Assembly (NCBI RefSeq): GCF_000764305.2 | Contig: NW_025935084.1 | Span: forward strand, 64,780 to 128,779 | Direction: 5' to 3' | Origin: Hyalella azteca | Lineage: Eukaryota; Arthropoda; Malacostraca; Amphipoda; Hyalellidae | DNA length: 64,000 nucleotides | Part shown: positions 1 through 12,069 of the stretch, one piece after another | Position numbering within the stretch: the first letter of the stretch is position 1 | Layout of the letters: every line of letters begins with the position of its first letter | Position numbers and translations under genes: made by a program | Notes under the pieces: generated by a model | Told to the model about the DNA's origin: nothing | Seen by the model: the letters and a program-made list of their open reading frames with translations, nothing else | Database searches by the model: none

Positions 1-3000
1 TCTAATTCGGTTACCACGTCACAAAAATTTACTAAAATAAATGTTTAATATTGTTAGGAATTGTGTACCTATTGTGATAATATTTGGCGAATTAATTTTT
101 AGCACATTTTCTCATTTATAGAAAAAATGCACTATTGCGCTCGCCATGTCCGTCTGTCCGTCCGTCCGTCTGCACGTCTGTCTGTCCGTCCGTGAATCCA
201 CGTTATCATCGACGAGAAAATGCGCTCTCTGTCACTCACTGCAGTGAATAATGAGTTATATTTTTTTCATTGATGCAGGACGCAGCGCCAATACACTCTG
301 GGAAAAAGATATTCATTAAAAATTATTTTGATTGTTGCTTGCTTCGATTGACCAAACCTAAAAAAAATGTGGAATATGTAACTGAATATATGAATATCAA
401 TTTTACTATAAAATCAATCGTAACTTTTATGAGTTACGGACAATAAAAATAAGAGGTCTTTCCTCCCGCTGCCGTTTGTAGATGATAAATCGATAGAATT
501 TCGGAGACGTTCATGATGTCTAACCAAGACAACTTTATTTGCGCATGAATATTAAATTATACAGAATTGTGTCAATCAGTAATTTAGGTGAATTATTCTT
601 TATCCAAAATAATTATATCATTATTTTAAGACTAAAGAGTACTTCAAATAAACGAGTTTCAGTTTTCACCAGCCATAGGGTTAATAAAAATCACTCGCTG
701 GTCTTCAACAAAACCTTCATTATATAACAACTTCTGCCCAGTAACTGCAATAATCGAATATTTGTATGGCTTTTCACATTTTTTTATGGTTGTCACACCA
801 TATTTCGTAAACTTAGAATGAAATTGACCCATCATGGTTGCCTAGATTCAATTTTCTGCTGCCAATACCTGTATGCTTGTATGTAAGTCAAAATAACATG
901 TAAGTCAAAATCAGCATCGATATACCCTTGCCTTAAGAAATAAAACTAAAAACGGCACAGCGTAAGATATACACAAGTGCTCTGGGTGTTTGCTTCGTTG
1001 ATTCAAGGGCGCCTATAACTTTGAAAATGAATTTCTTTAAAATATAAAACAATTTATAATTATGTACAGGATTTAGATAGGAACACAGAGTAGATATTTC
1101 CTCCGTTCCGCCCAAATAACATTTATTTCTCATCATGAATGTATGTGCGGCCATCTATAATGGCCCTAACCCATTTTAATGTTATCACCATACATACTGA
1201 TCTTGCGGTGAATGTAAACTGATTTGAATATTGAAACACATTGAAACGCAAGCACTTCGCATTTCACGGAATTCTCTATATGGTGGAGGCATTTTTAAAT
1301 CACCTAAGTAGATGGTTCCTCATGGCGTCCGCAGCTTCCAAAAATTGATGCGTATAACGCTTCTAACTCCAACTCATGCTTACAACGCGGCAACAGCGCT
1401 GCGGCTTGTAATTTAAAAACTTAACTTGCTACAAAAGTACGCCTTGTAGACAATTTGGCAATGAAAAATAATTTAGCTCTTCTGTCGTAATACTGATTCC
1501 GATCATTACCGAAATAATCGAACTTCGGCCGACACGTTGGGAAACATAAAATTTAAATACATCATCTTCCATGTTTTTGAGTCAAGATTAAATTTGAGTA
1601 AAAAATGATCACAGTAAGATGACAAAGCTATCATTTTAACAATACTTTTTATGGAATGTTTGAAAAGGGTTTTATACGGAGGATCGTTTTCGGTGGCCGT
1701 AATTTGCACCTCGTCTTGTAGAAAAACTCGCTGGACAAACCCAGCCGGAGCAAGAGCTGGGAAGACCCATGCCGGTAGATGTGATGGCTACATATTTTTT
1801 TATGAGCAATTAATTTGCGTGTCGAGTGCGACCTCGGGCTATACGCTCGCTATTATAGGGATTGATAACATAGAGGAAAGAAATATGCATGCCCATATCT
1901 GTATTTGAATGATTATTTTTGCCTAGTGCGCTAATATAACTCTATTCGAAACATTCCGATGACCGATGGTTCTATGAATCTCTGTAAAGACCGTGTTTGT
2001 TTCCTCGGTTTTCGAATAGGTTGTAAATATCCTACAATCATCAGGGAAAATGTATTCGGCAGCGTTAGATTGACGCAGAGTTTTTGATGTTTGAATCAAT
2101 GGAAACAGGTGCTCATAAGCAACATAAATTCAGAGGCAATACCGGGCCTATAAATGCCCGGTATCCTCTAGTTTAATAAATCGTCTTATGAGTTTATTTC
2201 CCACTGGCAATTATCTACGGTATATCTCCTAATAGTAAATCTTTGAGTTTTGAGATTACCCTTATCAAATGATACTTTCATCGTTAAATTAATTCAATAA
2301 TTAAAGAACGTTGCGTGTATAAACACGCCTCCTGCCCTCTTATGCGGAGAACCTCACATTCAAACGCGCTCCGCAATTGGAAGTTACGATCCTTCATATA
2401 TCATGTGAATTATTAATAAATCAAAGAATATATTATATTCAACTTATACGTTAATTCAAGCTTCGCTTCACAATGTTTCATAATTAAATTGCTTTAAATA
2501 TTATAAAAAATTAGGTAAAAATATGATAATATATAATCATTTAATAATATGATTAATATCCACCATATTCGGGTGGTGCAGTGATAGGGGCTTGAATAGA
2601 CCACGAGTGTTTGCTGGGTCGTGTATCAAACTCATGAACAAACTCTATGAAACCTACGAGTCTTTTCGATTACTAAAAAACTGCAAACAATAGTGGAGTA
2701 ATAGCGTCGGAATTCAAGCGACTATTGAAGCATGCATGAAGTATAGGACGACTGGGACATGATTGACCCAACATTATTTCGTTTGGGTTCATGTACAGGA
2801 ATATTTTCACAATACATTTTTCTTTCAAAAACCGTTTATTTTAGAAATAATTTCAGTTTTTAAATTATGAATTTGTTGATGGAAGTCCTGTTCTGAAATC
2901 TGGACTCGGTCTTCTTGAGACCGTTTAACATCAACCGAAGTTAATTAATCACAAAAGTCGTGGAGTGGGATGAGTTTTTGCTACTGACGGACTTTTTTGC

Positions 3001-4319
3001 TTAATGGGTCTGTGGTTTTTTCGTCTTGGAAATCGTCGGGAGGATTTTTTCGCCCTGGAAATCCCAAAGAGATACTAGAGATGCAGAAACTTTGCGGCAA
3101 CTCCATGGAGGCTGCAGAACTGCAACTCTCTAAGTGAAGCTGCAAGTAATGTTTAATGTTCCAGGCGGAGTGATGCAGTTTACTCTAGCTAGGAGAATAC
3201 ATGGTTACTTTTCAATAGTCAAAAGTGAAAACGGCAATCGTGCATTTATCAGCATGTCTGGCCTATGTATCTCTCATCCCTTGCACGCGTTCTACTGAAT
3301 GTTGTGATGAGGGTTTGGGAAGGCATTGATGGTAGTCACTATAGTTGTACCACCAAACGTAACCCGCCGCTTTTGTAGCACGGGGGTTAATTGGAGCCTA
3401 CTCGCTATCTTTCTTGTTATCTTACCGGACGTTCGTACAATATATAACTGCAGTTATCATGTATGCGTCATAAATAGAGGTTAATAAATAAGTTTATGTT
3501 ATGTACCGAATCATGTCAACAAAAACACTAGACAACTTTTATAAACTGAGTTCACAAAACATACAGCGTTAAACAAAAATAATAATGTTAAGACTGACAT
3601 GACCGTAATTTTGTAATTTGTTTCATGATTTCGTAATTTTGTTTGCTATTTCGTAATTTTGTTAATTTTACAAACGATTGTTGATTGTAAATTATTTGAA
3701 TCATCGATCCCTTAATAATTAGTGGGGAGCACCTGCAAACAAACAATCTTTAGTCGGACTGTCATCATGGATTTGTTCCTAGCCGATCCTGTTTATTAAA
3801 CTTATTGGCTTGTCTTGAGTAGTGGACTAAAGCTTTGGATGATCGTGTCAGGGCCAATTAAATAAATAAAAAGTACAGTATGAAAATAAATCCTATATAG
3901 TGGCCCCAGAGATTGACATATTATTGTATGGTAAAAATCTTGGTGTCAAAGAAGTATAAATAAAACTGAATAAATAAAAAAATATAATTGAAACAAGCAA
4001 AACTTATGTACAAAAACCTAAATTAGAATCGCGCGTTTTCTTAAGGCCAACTATCAACTTCTTATGATGATCTGTTCAAGTCCTTATTTAGAAGCCTTTC
4101 TGCACCCACAAAACGAAAACGCACATTCCCTGTTTTTTATTAATAAAATTAATTCCTTTTTGTTGGAATGGTGAGTGTGGGAGGCCTTATTAAAAAAAAA
4201 TTAACGAAATAAATAAACAAATCCAAGCAAAACTATAGTACGGATCCCATATGACAATATAGAAATAGTTTTACTAAGAATATCCGCAATCACTAATCAA
4301 CACGAGCACGAGTAACACA
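1..4319. other. Intergenic, no gene recognised
   Basis: I see no coding exon, RNA gene or intact transposon here. The sequence is AT-rich with short open frames only. Local structure is limited to a pyrimidine-rich simple repeat at 146-193 and short direct repeats near 3000-3060 (TTTTTTCG..TGGAAATC, twice) and 3595-3665 (TTCGTAATTTTGTT units). Confidence 0.6.
146..193. repeat. GTCC/GTCT simple repeat
   Basis: Imperfect tetranucleotide repeat of GTCT and GTCC units, interrupted once by a GCAC unit. No coding context. Confidence 0.8.
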
Positions 4320-4328
4320 TAAATGGCC

Positions 4329-4620
4329 GTATGCTAAATGGGACACTAGCACTGCGAAGTAGCACTACGCACTACAAGCCGTAGTGCGGTACTAGTGCGA
4401 CATGGAACACTACGGTTGGCATGCTAAATAGGGCACTAGCACTATGAAGTAGCACTACGCACTACAAGCCATAGTGCGACATGGAACACTACGGTTGGCA
4501 TGCTAAATAGGGCACTAGCACTTTGAAGTAGCACTACGCGCTACAAGCCATAGTGCGGCATGGAACTCTATATACGGTTGGTATGCTAAATAGGGCCAAA
4601 AGCATAACGCGCACTACAAA
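4329..4620 (+). repeat. Subterminal tandem repeat, about 80-90 bp units
   Basis: Four successive units begin with GTATGCTAAAT or GCATGCTAAAT at 4329, 4419, 4498 and 4581, giving spacings of 90, 79 and 83 bp. Each carries the GCACTAGCACT..GAAGTAGCACTAC motif also found at the opposite end of the element. The transposon terminus has thus been amplified in tandem on the left side only. Confidence 0.8.
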
Positions 4621-4675
4621 AATCTGAAGTGTCCTACACACCGCACTTCACGACGACAGTACGGTATATTTAACC

Positions 4676-4870
4676 TTGTTTACTTCGTCAGCTATGGATC
4701 TGTTTGGCTTACAGCAAAGGCATCATCGCGTAAAAACCTCAGGAACAACATGCCATGAATATAAAAAAGTGTACCGCTTCAGTGAACAACATGTTATTCT
4801 TATGGCTGACATTTTCCTTGGCGAAACAGATGAACAGCGTAGAAGTGAAAAATACTTTTCTTGTTTTTGA
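4676..4870 (+). pseudogene. HARBI1-like transposase N-terminal fragment
   Basis: A 64-residue open frame contains YKKVYRFSEQHVILMADIFL followed by GETDEQRR. This resembles the region of Harbinger transposases that precedes the catalytic domain (pattern YRFSk-x-V-x-x-L-x-D-x-F-L-x-x-T-x-x-R). No DDE catalytic residues are present because the frame stops at 4870. It lies inside inverted terminal repeats and converges with the minus-strand fragment that follows. The family match is from memory of motif patterns and should be tested by a profile search. Confidence 0.5.
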
Positions 4871-5070
4871 TACCATGTTTTGAATTTTCTTTTTTTTTCT
4901 GAAGTCATTTTGAATTCTTCTGCAAGAACTTTCCATGCTTCTCTCTTTTGTTCGATGTCTTTGGTAAGCGTGGACTTTGAATATATGATGGGAAAGGTGC
5001 GCAGACGCATTTCGAATTTCAGCTCACCATCACAATTTTCACTAGTACCATTACCATCACAAGTAGACAT
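4723..5070 (-). pseudogene. Myb/SANT-like DNA-binding protein fragment of a Harbinger element
   Basis: A 115-residue minus-strand frame has a run at residues 31-53 (S-K-S-T-L-T-K-D-I-E-Q-K-R-E-A-W-K-V-L-A-E-E-F). It fits the Myb/SANT-like domain pattern in which a K-x-x-A-W-x-x-I/L-A-x-E-F helix follows a charged spacer. Harbinger elements carry such a protein alongside the transposase, normally for nuclear import and DNA binding. Only about 50 residues are meaningful; the C-terminal part overlaps the transposase fragment antisense and is probably not homologous. Confidence 0.45.
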
Positions 5071-5554
5071 TTACATCAATCTTCTGCAAAGAATGAGAAT
5101 TTCTTAGGGAATAATTAATTACTTTAGTACTTAACTACCATTCTTCAATAGACTCATAGCGTAGTGCGGCACTATAAAAGTACTCTAACAGCGAAGTAGC
5201 ACTTCAAAGTCTTTCTGCATACCAATCAGTAGTGCGACACTAAGCGACACTAAACATTGTAGAGCTACTTCGAAGTGCTTAGTATCTGTGACGTATTTAG
5301 CATACCAACAGGACACTTCGTAGTGCATAGTGCTACTTTGTAGTGCTAGTGCCCTATTTAGCATACGGGCCTATAATAGTGATTACAAAAACAAACACGT
5401 ACCTCTGTGGTGGAACCACAAATCAGAATGACTTTTAATTATACGGATTCCTGCATAGGACCCGTCAGAGGTGACAAAAACCTAAATGAGAAATACTAAT
5501 ATAATATTACAAGAACATTGCATCCCCTTACACTGGATAGGACGTCGATGCAGT

Positions 5555-6210
5555 AAACTTGGTAATGGCCACATCGTTTGACTCAGTGCCGCACGGGCGA
5601 TTTCTTGGCAAGTTAGAAGCCCTCTATATCAGGGGCAGAGTTTTGCCGTAGACAAGGAATCTTTAATTGTACGACGGCAGCGAGTATGCGTAGAAGGCAG
5701 TCAATCGGATTTGGCGTCGCTAGTTTATAATGGTGCGTGTCGCAACGAATCGTTCTTTGCCCCATCTTGTTCGTTGCTTATGTTTGTTAATGACCTCCCA
5801 GAGGTAGTCTCGATTGCCTTCATTAAAAAATGCACGCCTATGACACTGAGGTATACGGGGTTTTAGATCGACCAGTCGATCGTACTTCAGAAGGATTAAC
5901 ACAGATTAGTGGACTGGGCGGGCCGATTACATCAGGAGTACACCACTTCAAAAGAGTATACACCACTTCATGTGCTTCGAATTTGAGACAAGAGAGGCAG
6001 GTAAACTTATGAAGTGGGAGAGCATTGCTCAAACATCGTAACCGTTTTGAAGGATTCGGAGCTTTAGGATTTAGGTGTGATCACTGACGGCGAGCGGAGA
6101 ATTTTGAAGCACATTGAAATCCAGGTTTAAAAGGCAATCAGAATTCTGGGTCTGACTAGAAGATCATTTGGATTTCTCAACGCCGCTATAATACAAAAAA
6201 TTTTAGTGGA
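5555..6210 (+). pseudogene. Decayed non-LTR retrotransposon reverse transcriptase
   Basis: Translation in shifting plus-strand frames gives a recognisable RT series: FDSVPHGRFLGKLEALYIRG near 5577-5637, a V-N-D-L-P-E-V-V segment near 5785, then A-Y-D-T-E-V-Y-G in place of the catalytic Y-A-D-D-T-K-V-Y-G near 5833, and a downstream R-I-L-G-L-T-R-R-S-F-G segment near 6140. These are hallmarks of Jockey/CR1-like RTs. At least three frame changes and several stops, and loss of the second catalytic Asp, mark it as dead. Neither end of the parent element is identifiable. Confidence 0.65.
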
Positions 6211-6289
6211 TCATCAGAGGCCTCATTTCTGAGGAACATTTGTGACTCCCATCAGAGGCCATCAGTCTTAAATAAGCAAATTTAGTTGA

Positions 6290-6660
6290 AATGCTGCCTA
6301 TAGATGCTGCCTAAATTATTTATTCTATTAATTGATTCATGCATTGCCTCTGACTTCACACAAGTGTGCAAAATTTCAGATCAATCAGACAGGTAAAAGT
6401 GTGTCAGATATCAGTTATAAGATTTGTAGCTGACAAAATTATTTTTTCATTTTTTTTAATATTGAAAAAAAAATTTTTTTTTAATTCTTAAAATCTTTTA
6501 TTTTGACATTTGATTCATGCATTGTCTCCAACTTTACACAAGTGTGCAAAATTTCAGATCGATAGGATAAGTAGAAGTGTGTTAAATTTCGATTACAAGA
6601 TTTGTAGCAGACAGACAGACAGACAGACAAGATGTGAAGTTAAAGAGAAGTGTTGTTAAA
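6290..6660. repeat. Interspersed repeat with internal duplication and (CAGA)n
   Basis: Two diverged copies of a segment containing CAAGTGTGCAAAATTTCAGA occur at about 6340-6440 and 6520-6610. The second runs into a CAGA simple repeat (6607-6629) and an AAGTTAAAGAGAAGTG tail. The same sequence in reverse orientation is present at 51360-51463. It looks like the 3' portion of a dispersed retroelement; the family is not identified. Confidence 0.6.
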
Positions 6661-7959
6661 TTAGGCGAAACTGCGAAATCTCTCACAGATAAAAATAAAT
6701 AACATTCGCTTTAAATTAAGCTCAGCATAAAAAGTTTATTCCGAATTACGTGATCGATGAAGAGCCTAATGATTAATGCAGAATATCAGGAATCACAATA
6801 GCAGACCATTATCGATGAGTAATTTTAACTTCAGGTACGAACTAATAATGAAAATGATGGTCTACTGTATTTCTTATTTTAACACTCATAGTGGTAATCA
6901 AAAACTTTTCTAAAATATTATTTAAATCCACTTCATTATTCGTTTTATTTATGAAATAAATGCAACTGGCAATGAAACTTGATAGAAAAATGTATATTAA
7001 CTTCATTACCCAGACGCATATTTAATATGTTCAAATTAAAAATGTTGCTGTAATGCACTCTCATCAAATAAGATTTGGAATTTCAGGTTTGTTTACAAAT
7101 TTCACATGCATTGTTCAACTCGCCTATGAATGTCAGGTGAGCCCGAGAGACATGCAGAAGGATGGATGGGCGAGATCAGAGGAAGAAATATTAGAGTTTA
7201 TGGTTTAATAGTTTTTTTGTTCGAATATTTAGAGAATTGTATTATTGGGCTAACACTGGAATACTGAGCAGAGACAGATTCTCATCGTATATGTTTAGAA
7301 TATTTTCAAATAATGTATAGTAATTATATTAGCAAAGAGAAACATAAAATTTAATATGATGTTATCATAATATCTCCAATTTGCTTTGAATTGCTTCTCA
7401 AAATGTCTGTTGCGTTTAGGGAGTGGCAAGGATGCCAAATAGGATTTACTAAACATAATATTTGAGCGCATGGATCCAAATACAAGAGAAATTTTAGGGT
7501 TGTTCAGTGTTCATTGACTGTGTATCATTGCCATTGCTGTACATTCTACTACGCAAGGAGATTAAATCTAGCATATTGCAGTGATAGTCTTAAGTTTACT
7601 AATGTTTGCGTAGTGAAATTTCTATGAGTTTGCCTACAAAATATGAGGTATATGAAAATAAATACAAATAAAGATATTTTTGCCGTATCAGAGAATTTAT
7701 CGAGTTTCATAGGAAACGAAGGGTTACGATCCGTTTGTTGGATTTACTGGGACTGGGAGTGAAAAAGGCACACGCAGTAACGTCAGCTCACCCCGAACGG
7801 TTTCATGTTAACATTATTTCCCAAAGCTAATTACCTTTTCACTTTTAATCTGAGTTGAAATATAATATATCGTGCAAAATGCGATAGAACAAAAATTATT
7901 AAGTGCTCTTTGTGAAAATCTTCGAGCATAAGAAACCGATTCAAGTTATGAAATTTTGG
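6661..7959. other. Intergenic, no gene recognised
   Basis: AT-rich sequence with no coding frame, splice-consistent exon or repeat that I can identify. It lies directly upstream of the reticulon long-isoform leader and may contain distal regulatory sequence, but nothing specific can be pointed to. Confidence 0.5.
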
Positions 7960-8167
7960 CCACTAGATGGCTAGGTTAGAGTTTCACTACATGATGGCGA
8001 GATAGCTATGTCTGTGTTACCGTTAAACCGGAGTGGGTGAGAGGCTAGCGAGCCGAACTCTCACATAATCACACTGGCTGTGAAGGTAGCTGGACTGTTG
8101 TGTACGTACGTTTTACATTGGTAGAGAGTGTGCGCGTCTGGTGTTTCCTCAGATTTAGTGAAATACT
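7960..8167 (+). promoter_or_regulatory. Presumed promoter and 5' UTR of the long reticulon isoform
   Basis: This stretch is richer in GC than the upstream DNA and leads without an obvious splice acceptor into the start codon at 8168. No TATA box is evident. A GCCATCTAGTGG motif is present on the minus strand near 7960-7972. The transcription start cannot be placed from sequence alone. Confidence 0.35.
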
Positions 8168-9419
8168 ATGTCTCAGCAAGGTTCCCATTTTGAAAGCAAT
8201 TTGGCAGACGATAACTCAACACGCAATATCACTGACTATAATCGTGATTCATTGAATTCTGACGATTTTGAGAAGGTAGACGTTGATCAGCTGAACATAG
8301 CTTCGTTTGCAACTAGCGTCACGGATCCTATCAGAAACGTTATGGAGGGTACTGGGTCTGGCGTGCATGACTTCGTTCAAGCAGGTAAGCATGGTGAAGA
8401 TCAAATCATGGACGAAGCCTCTGATTTTAAAGACGACGTCTATGGAAAATTGGCTGGAATATCCGTGGAAGCTGATAAGCGTCTTGTGATGGCTGGCGAA
8501 GAAGCGAAGAAGGCTGTTGTTGGTATCGCTGGTACAATTGAAGATGAGTTAATCGGCTTGAAGTCAAGTGCTGAAGACTTGACCAAGAAAACTGTAGAGC
8601 CAGTCAGAGAATTGGAAGAGAAGCTCCGCAGCGATGTAAAAGCGGCGGATGTGCTAGATTTTTTTCAGCACGATGCATCATTCGATGCAAGCAATGTTTC
8701 CCATAAACCTGAAGAGAGTTTAGTCGCTGATGATTCTGGCCCGAATGTCGATTCTTCGATTAAATTTCATCCAGGCTTAATTGATGAATCAGCATCTGAG
8801 AATTTGCTTGACAGCTTCTCAGTTCCGTCCAAGGTCGAGGAAATGGTCGCTAATGCAGCTTCTGTGCCAGAAAAGGCGAGTCAACTTTTCGATGACTCGA
8901 TCGCTGCCTTCGAAGCTCAGCTGTCTGGCCCTGATCGGTACACGAGCACCGGCAACCAAGATTTCAATGAGCATGACGATCTGCTGGTTGATTCATCGCC
9001 TGTGTCGGCGCCGAAGAAAATTGAAGGTGCATTTGAAGACGATTATACTGCCACAACTTATGAAAACCAGTTGGCAGATTTAGATTTTGTTCGTCCCGTC
9101 GCCTCCGCCCTCGAGAAAGAATTCTCCCTCCCAGTACGATCGTCTCCTTCTCCTCCGCGGCAACCCACTCCTCCCCTGAGAGAGCCTACTCCACCTCCGC
9201 GGGAACCTACTCCACCACCCCCGCCGAGGATGCCCACTCCCCCGCCGAGGCAACCCACTCCTCCGCCCAGGGAGCCCACTCCGCCCCCGACGAAGTGTGT
9301 GCCGCAATTCGTCCCACCTGTGCAAGCTAGCGTACCCAGCAAGTCTGAGGCAGTTGTCAAGAAGTCCTCTCACTCGGCGTATGCTTCAGCTAAAAACCCT
9401 CTTGCCGGCTTCAACCCAC
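8168..9419 (+). CDS. Rtnl1: Reticulon, long-isoform first coding exon
   Basis: This exon encodes 417 residues plus one base and ends at a CAC/GTGAGT donor (9419/9420) in phase 1, exactly the phase needed to join the reticulon-homology exon at 29234. The N-terminal part is acidic and Ser-rich. Residues about 90-160 look like charged amphipathic helix. Residues about 326-376 are an imperfect proline-rich array built on R-x-P-T-P-P-P units, a plausible SH3-type ligand. Reticulon N-termini are poorly conserved and isoform-specific; identity rests on splicing to the conserved domain. Joined to exons 2-5 it gives 611 residues. Reading on past the donor reaches a stop at 9479-9481 and is not used. 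The product is expected to be an ER-membrane protein with this segment facing the cytosol. Confidence 0.8.
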
Positions 9420-11933
9420 GTGAGTCTGATCTGACCAATATATTATATATATACTCAAAAATTCTTTCTTATGTCCTCTAACTTCATCTCTTGATTTAAT
9501 ATACCCTATTTCCATGCTAGCTATCATGATTTGTTACTCCAAATTACGGTCGTGAAACGACGTAACTAAGCTTACTAAGTAGAGGTGACTGTTGGGTGAT
9601 TTAGTGATTAACTCAGACAACTCGACTAACTCTGACAACTCGACTGAGATTTGAATTAAATTGTTATTTGCTAAAATCTGAAGGTTTCGGTGAAAATTCC
9701 GCTTGTTTTTAGTATCAGTTTTCATTATATTCTTGAAGGTAAAGCTAGCGCTGCCACGCCCTACTTTGTGCTTCGCTGCACCTAACATAATTTCGCGCCT
9801 AATCAAAATACGGCGGTTTCGCCGAAATTATGCCTACGTTATAATTTTGAATAGTATAGCCGTGAGTTTTTGCGGAAACTTTTGATTTAATATGAATAAA
9901 TTTTATGCGCAAAGCAATAGATGTATTAAGTAAATAATATTTACTAATGTCGCTTCCTGTAATTGTTGCACGAGCCGCGAGCAACAAACGGCCAGTGGAC
10001 CGTACGTTTTGCAGGTACTGAAGTTCTTCATTGCCATCCAACGTTATTTGTACGTTATGTTTATATAATTATTCAATGTTGTTAAATAATTATCGGTTGC
10101 TGCGGGTAAAATGTATAGGGCCAAATATGCACGTCTCTTAACAACTAGTAAATTATCGATTGTTCCGTGAACAATCCGACTACGTTGCAGTGCAGTATCG
10201 TGCGCTAACCTCGCTCACGTACGTCGTGTGTAGTCCGTGTTGAGCTCGATTCGATCGCTGTTAGTACAGCGCCTGTCGTTACACCTGGCAGCGCATGAGT
10301 CATGCGTGGGGACGACCTGCACAGCGGCCACTCAGATGACTTGTGTGTATCTATGGCGCAGTCTACCATATAGATTTAAATTATCGTTCATGAATCGGCA
10401 AGTCAGTGTGCAGCTTTAAACCATACTAGCCAAGTGCTGACGGCGATGATTATTTACCATCATTCAAGATCGGTGTTTTCTTTGTTATGAAATATGAATT
10501 GTTGCAACTTTCATCATGTGAAGTCATTGTTTTCAAATTTCTCATTGAGGTGCATCTGGTAATTGAGATTGAGGTGCATCTCTGGTAATTGAGGTGCATC
10601 TCACCCGTGTTTTTCAACGGCGAGTTCTGTCAAATTTTTGCGATTTGAACTCTCGCGTCTTCAGTTTTTCTGTGTATTTAGGCCGAGAGCCCAGTCGCTT
10701 GCTGATAGGTACTGAAGTTTTAAGTCACGCACGGATTGGGAGCAACGGTCGCGGCTGTGTTCGTTCTTGACGAAATTCCTTCGACTTTAAAAGAGCCATA
10801 GAATGCATTCTTGTGGCTTTCGAAAAGTCGCATGTGTTCGGCTGCAGTTGAGTTTTGCGTGCTGTCAATATAAAGACGAGAAATTAAACTACATGGAAAT
10901 TGCAAAAGCGTATTAGTACAGTGTACAAAACTCGTTTGGTGCAAAGACTCTGCCTGCGGGCTTTGACATTGTTCCGTGACTCCTTCCTCCTGGCAACGAC
11001 TAACTTGCACTCACCGGTTATAAGGTCACGGAGAAGTTTTACTCCAAGGATATTCTAATCGTCGTAAGTTTTCTATTCACTTGAAGTGTCCACTGCTGGT
11101 GCAAAAAATAAAATCGCTGACTTACACTACATGCTACGATTTTTGCAGTATTCGCAAGTTACAAATTTGATTAGTAATTTCGGATTTAAGTATTCAATAG
11201 ACTGGGTGAGTTGCATATCTGTGGTGGAAATTGCTACTAAGCAATTGGCGCAATTAAGTCGTGTTGCTGGCCCGGATACAAATTTGCGGACGCATGCTTT
11301 TAGTTAAGCGATAGAAAATATTGTTGCACTTAGAATCAAAGGTTCTTGTGGATCAGCGAGCTACTTTCCGTTGTACCAGTTGAGTGTCAACAGTTTTTAA
11401 GGAATTCAAGTAAATTTTCATAAAAAAATTTTCTCGTAAGATTAAATTTCTCTTTGGTAATGTTTCCGTCTCGGTCATTTATTTTATTGATTTGGACTCA
11501 TTGTTATGAGCTGAACGAGGTCGAATGTGCTGTGATGCAACTCGAAGTGCGCAAGAAATTCTCGGCACTTTACCTGCCAAGATATTTTTGTCGATGAGCG
11601 ATGATGTGCTCCTAAACTAAACGAGTCTTGACGAAACCCTTGCAGGTGACACTCAGGCTTTTCTGGGAGCTGACACTGCTTGTCCTGTCTACGATTGTCG
11701 AGGTGATTGTAGACCTTAAGTGTTCGACGGAGATGTTAGCTTCCTCTGTCATTAAAATGAACTACCTCTGGTGTCATTCTTATTTATTGTGGGAGATGTG
11801 AAAGAACAAAGTTTTTTTTTTAAACTTCTTTTATAAAATAACTGAAACTAGGTTATGGATCTGTTCGAATATACCTCCTGTTGCAGAGTCCATTGAGTTC
11901 TGAATTTATTTTGTCAGTCCGCCTTTATTGAAG

Positions 11934-12069
11934 AATAATATTGAAAATGCAATACGACGCGATGTGCCGGGGCACAATATTGCGTATAAAGACCACCTGA
12001 AAATAATATTGAAAATGCAATACGACGCGATGTGCCGGGGCACAATATTGCGTATAAAGACCCCCTGAG
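11934..12069. repeat. 68-bp tandem duplication
   Basis: Two adjacent units start with AATAATATTGAAAATGCAAT at 11934 and 12002. They contain ATGTGCCGGGGCACAATATT and differ by very few bases (ACCACC versus ACCCCC near the ends), so the duplication is young. It lies in a reticulon intron. Confidence 0.9.

Larger units (their letters stand above)
4323..5373. mobile_element. PIF/Harbinger-type DNA transposon, deletion derivative
   Basis: The two ends are inverted repeats: the left starts GGCCGTATGCTAAATGGGAC and the right, read on the minus strand, starts GGCCCGTATGCTAAATAGGG. Both continue into CACTAGCAC. A TAA trinucleotide flanks each end (4320-4322 and 5374-5376), matching the 3-bp target duplication known for PIF/Harbinger. 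Inside are a plus-strand fragment resembling the N-terminus of a HARBI1-like transposase and a convergent minus-strand fragment resembling the Myb/SANT-like partner protein, the two genes expected in this superfamily. The element is about 1.05 kb against roughly 3-5 kb for complete ones, so the transposase core has been lost. The superfamily call rests on ends, duplication length and both protein fragments together. Confidence 0.7.

Noticed and set aside
4329..4620. Regularly spaced direct repeats reminiscent of a CRISPR array
   Set aside because: The units are 79-90 bp, are copies of the transposon terminus rather than short repeats with unique spacers, and the DNA is eukaryotic.
9058..9360. 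Gly-rich minus-strand open frame
   Set aside because: It is the antisense shadow of the proline-rich reticulon coding repeats.
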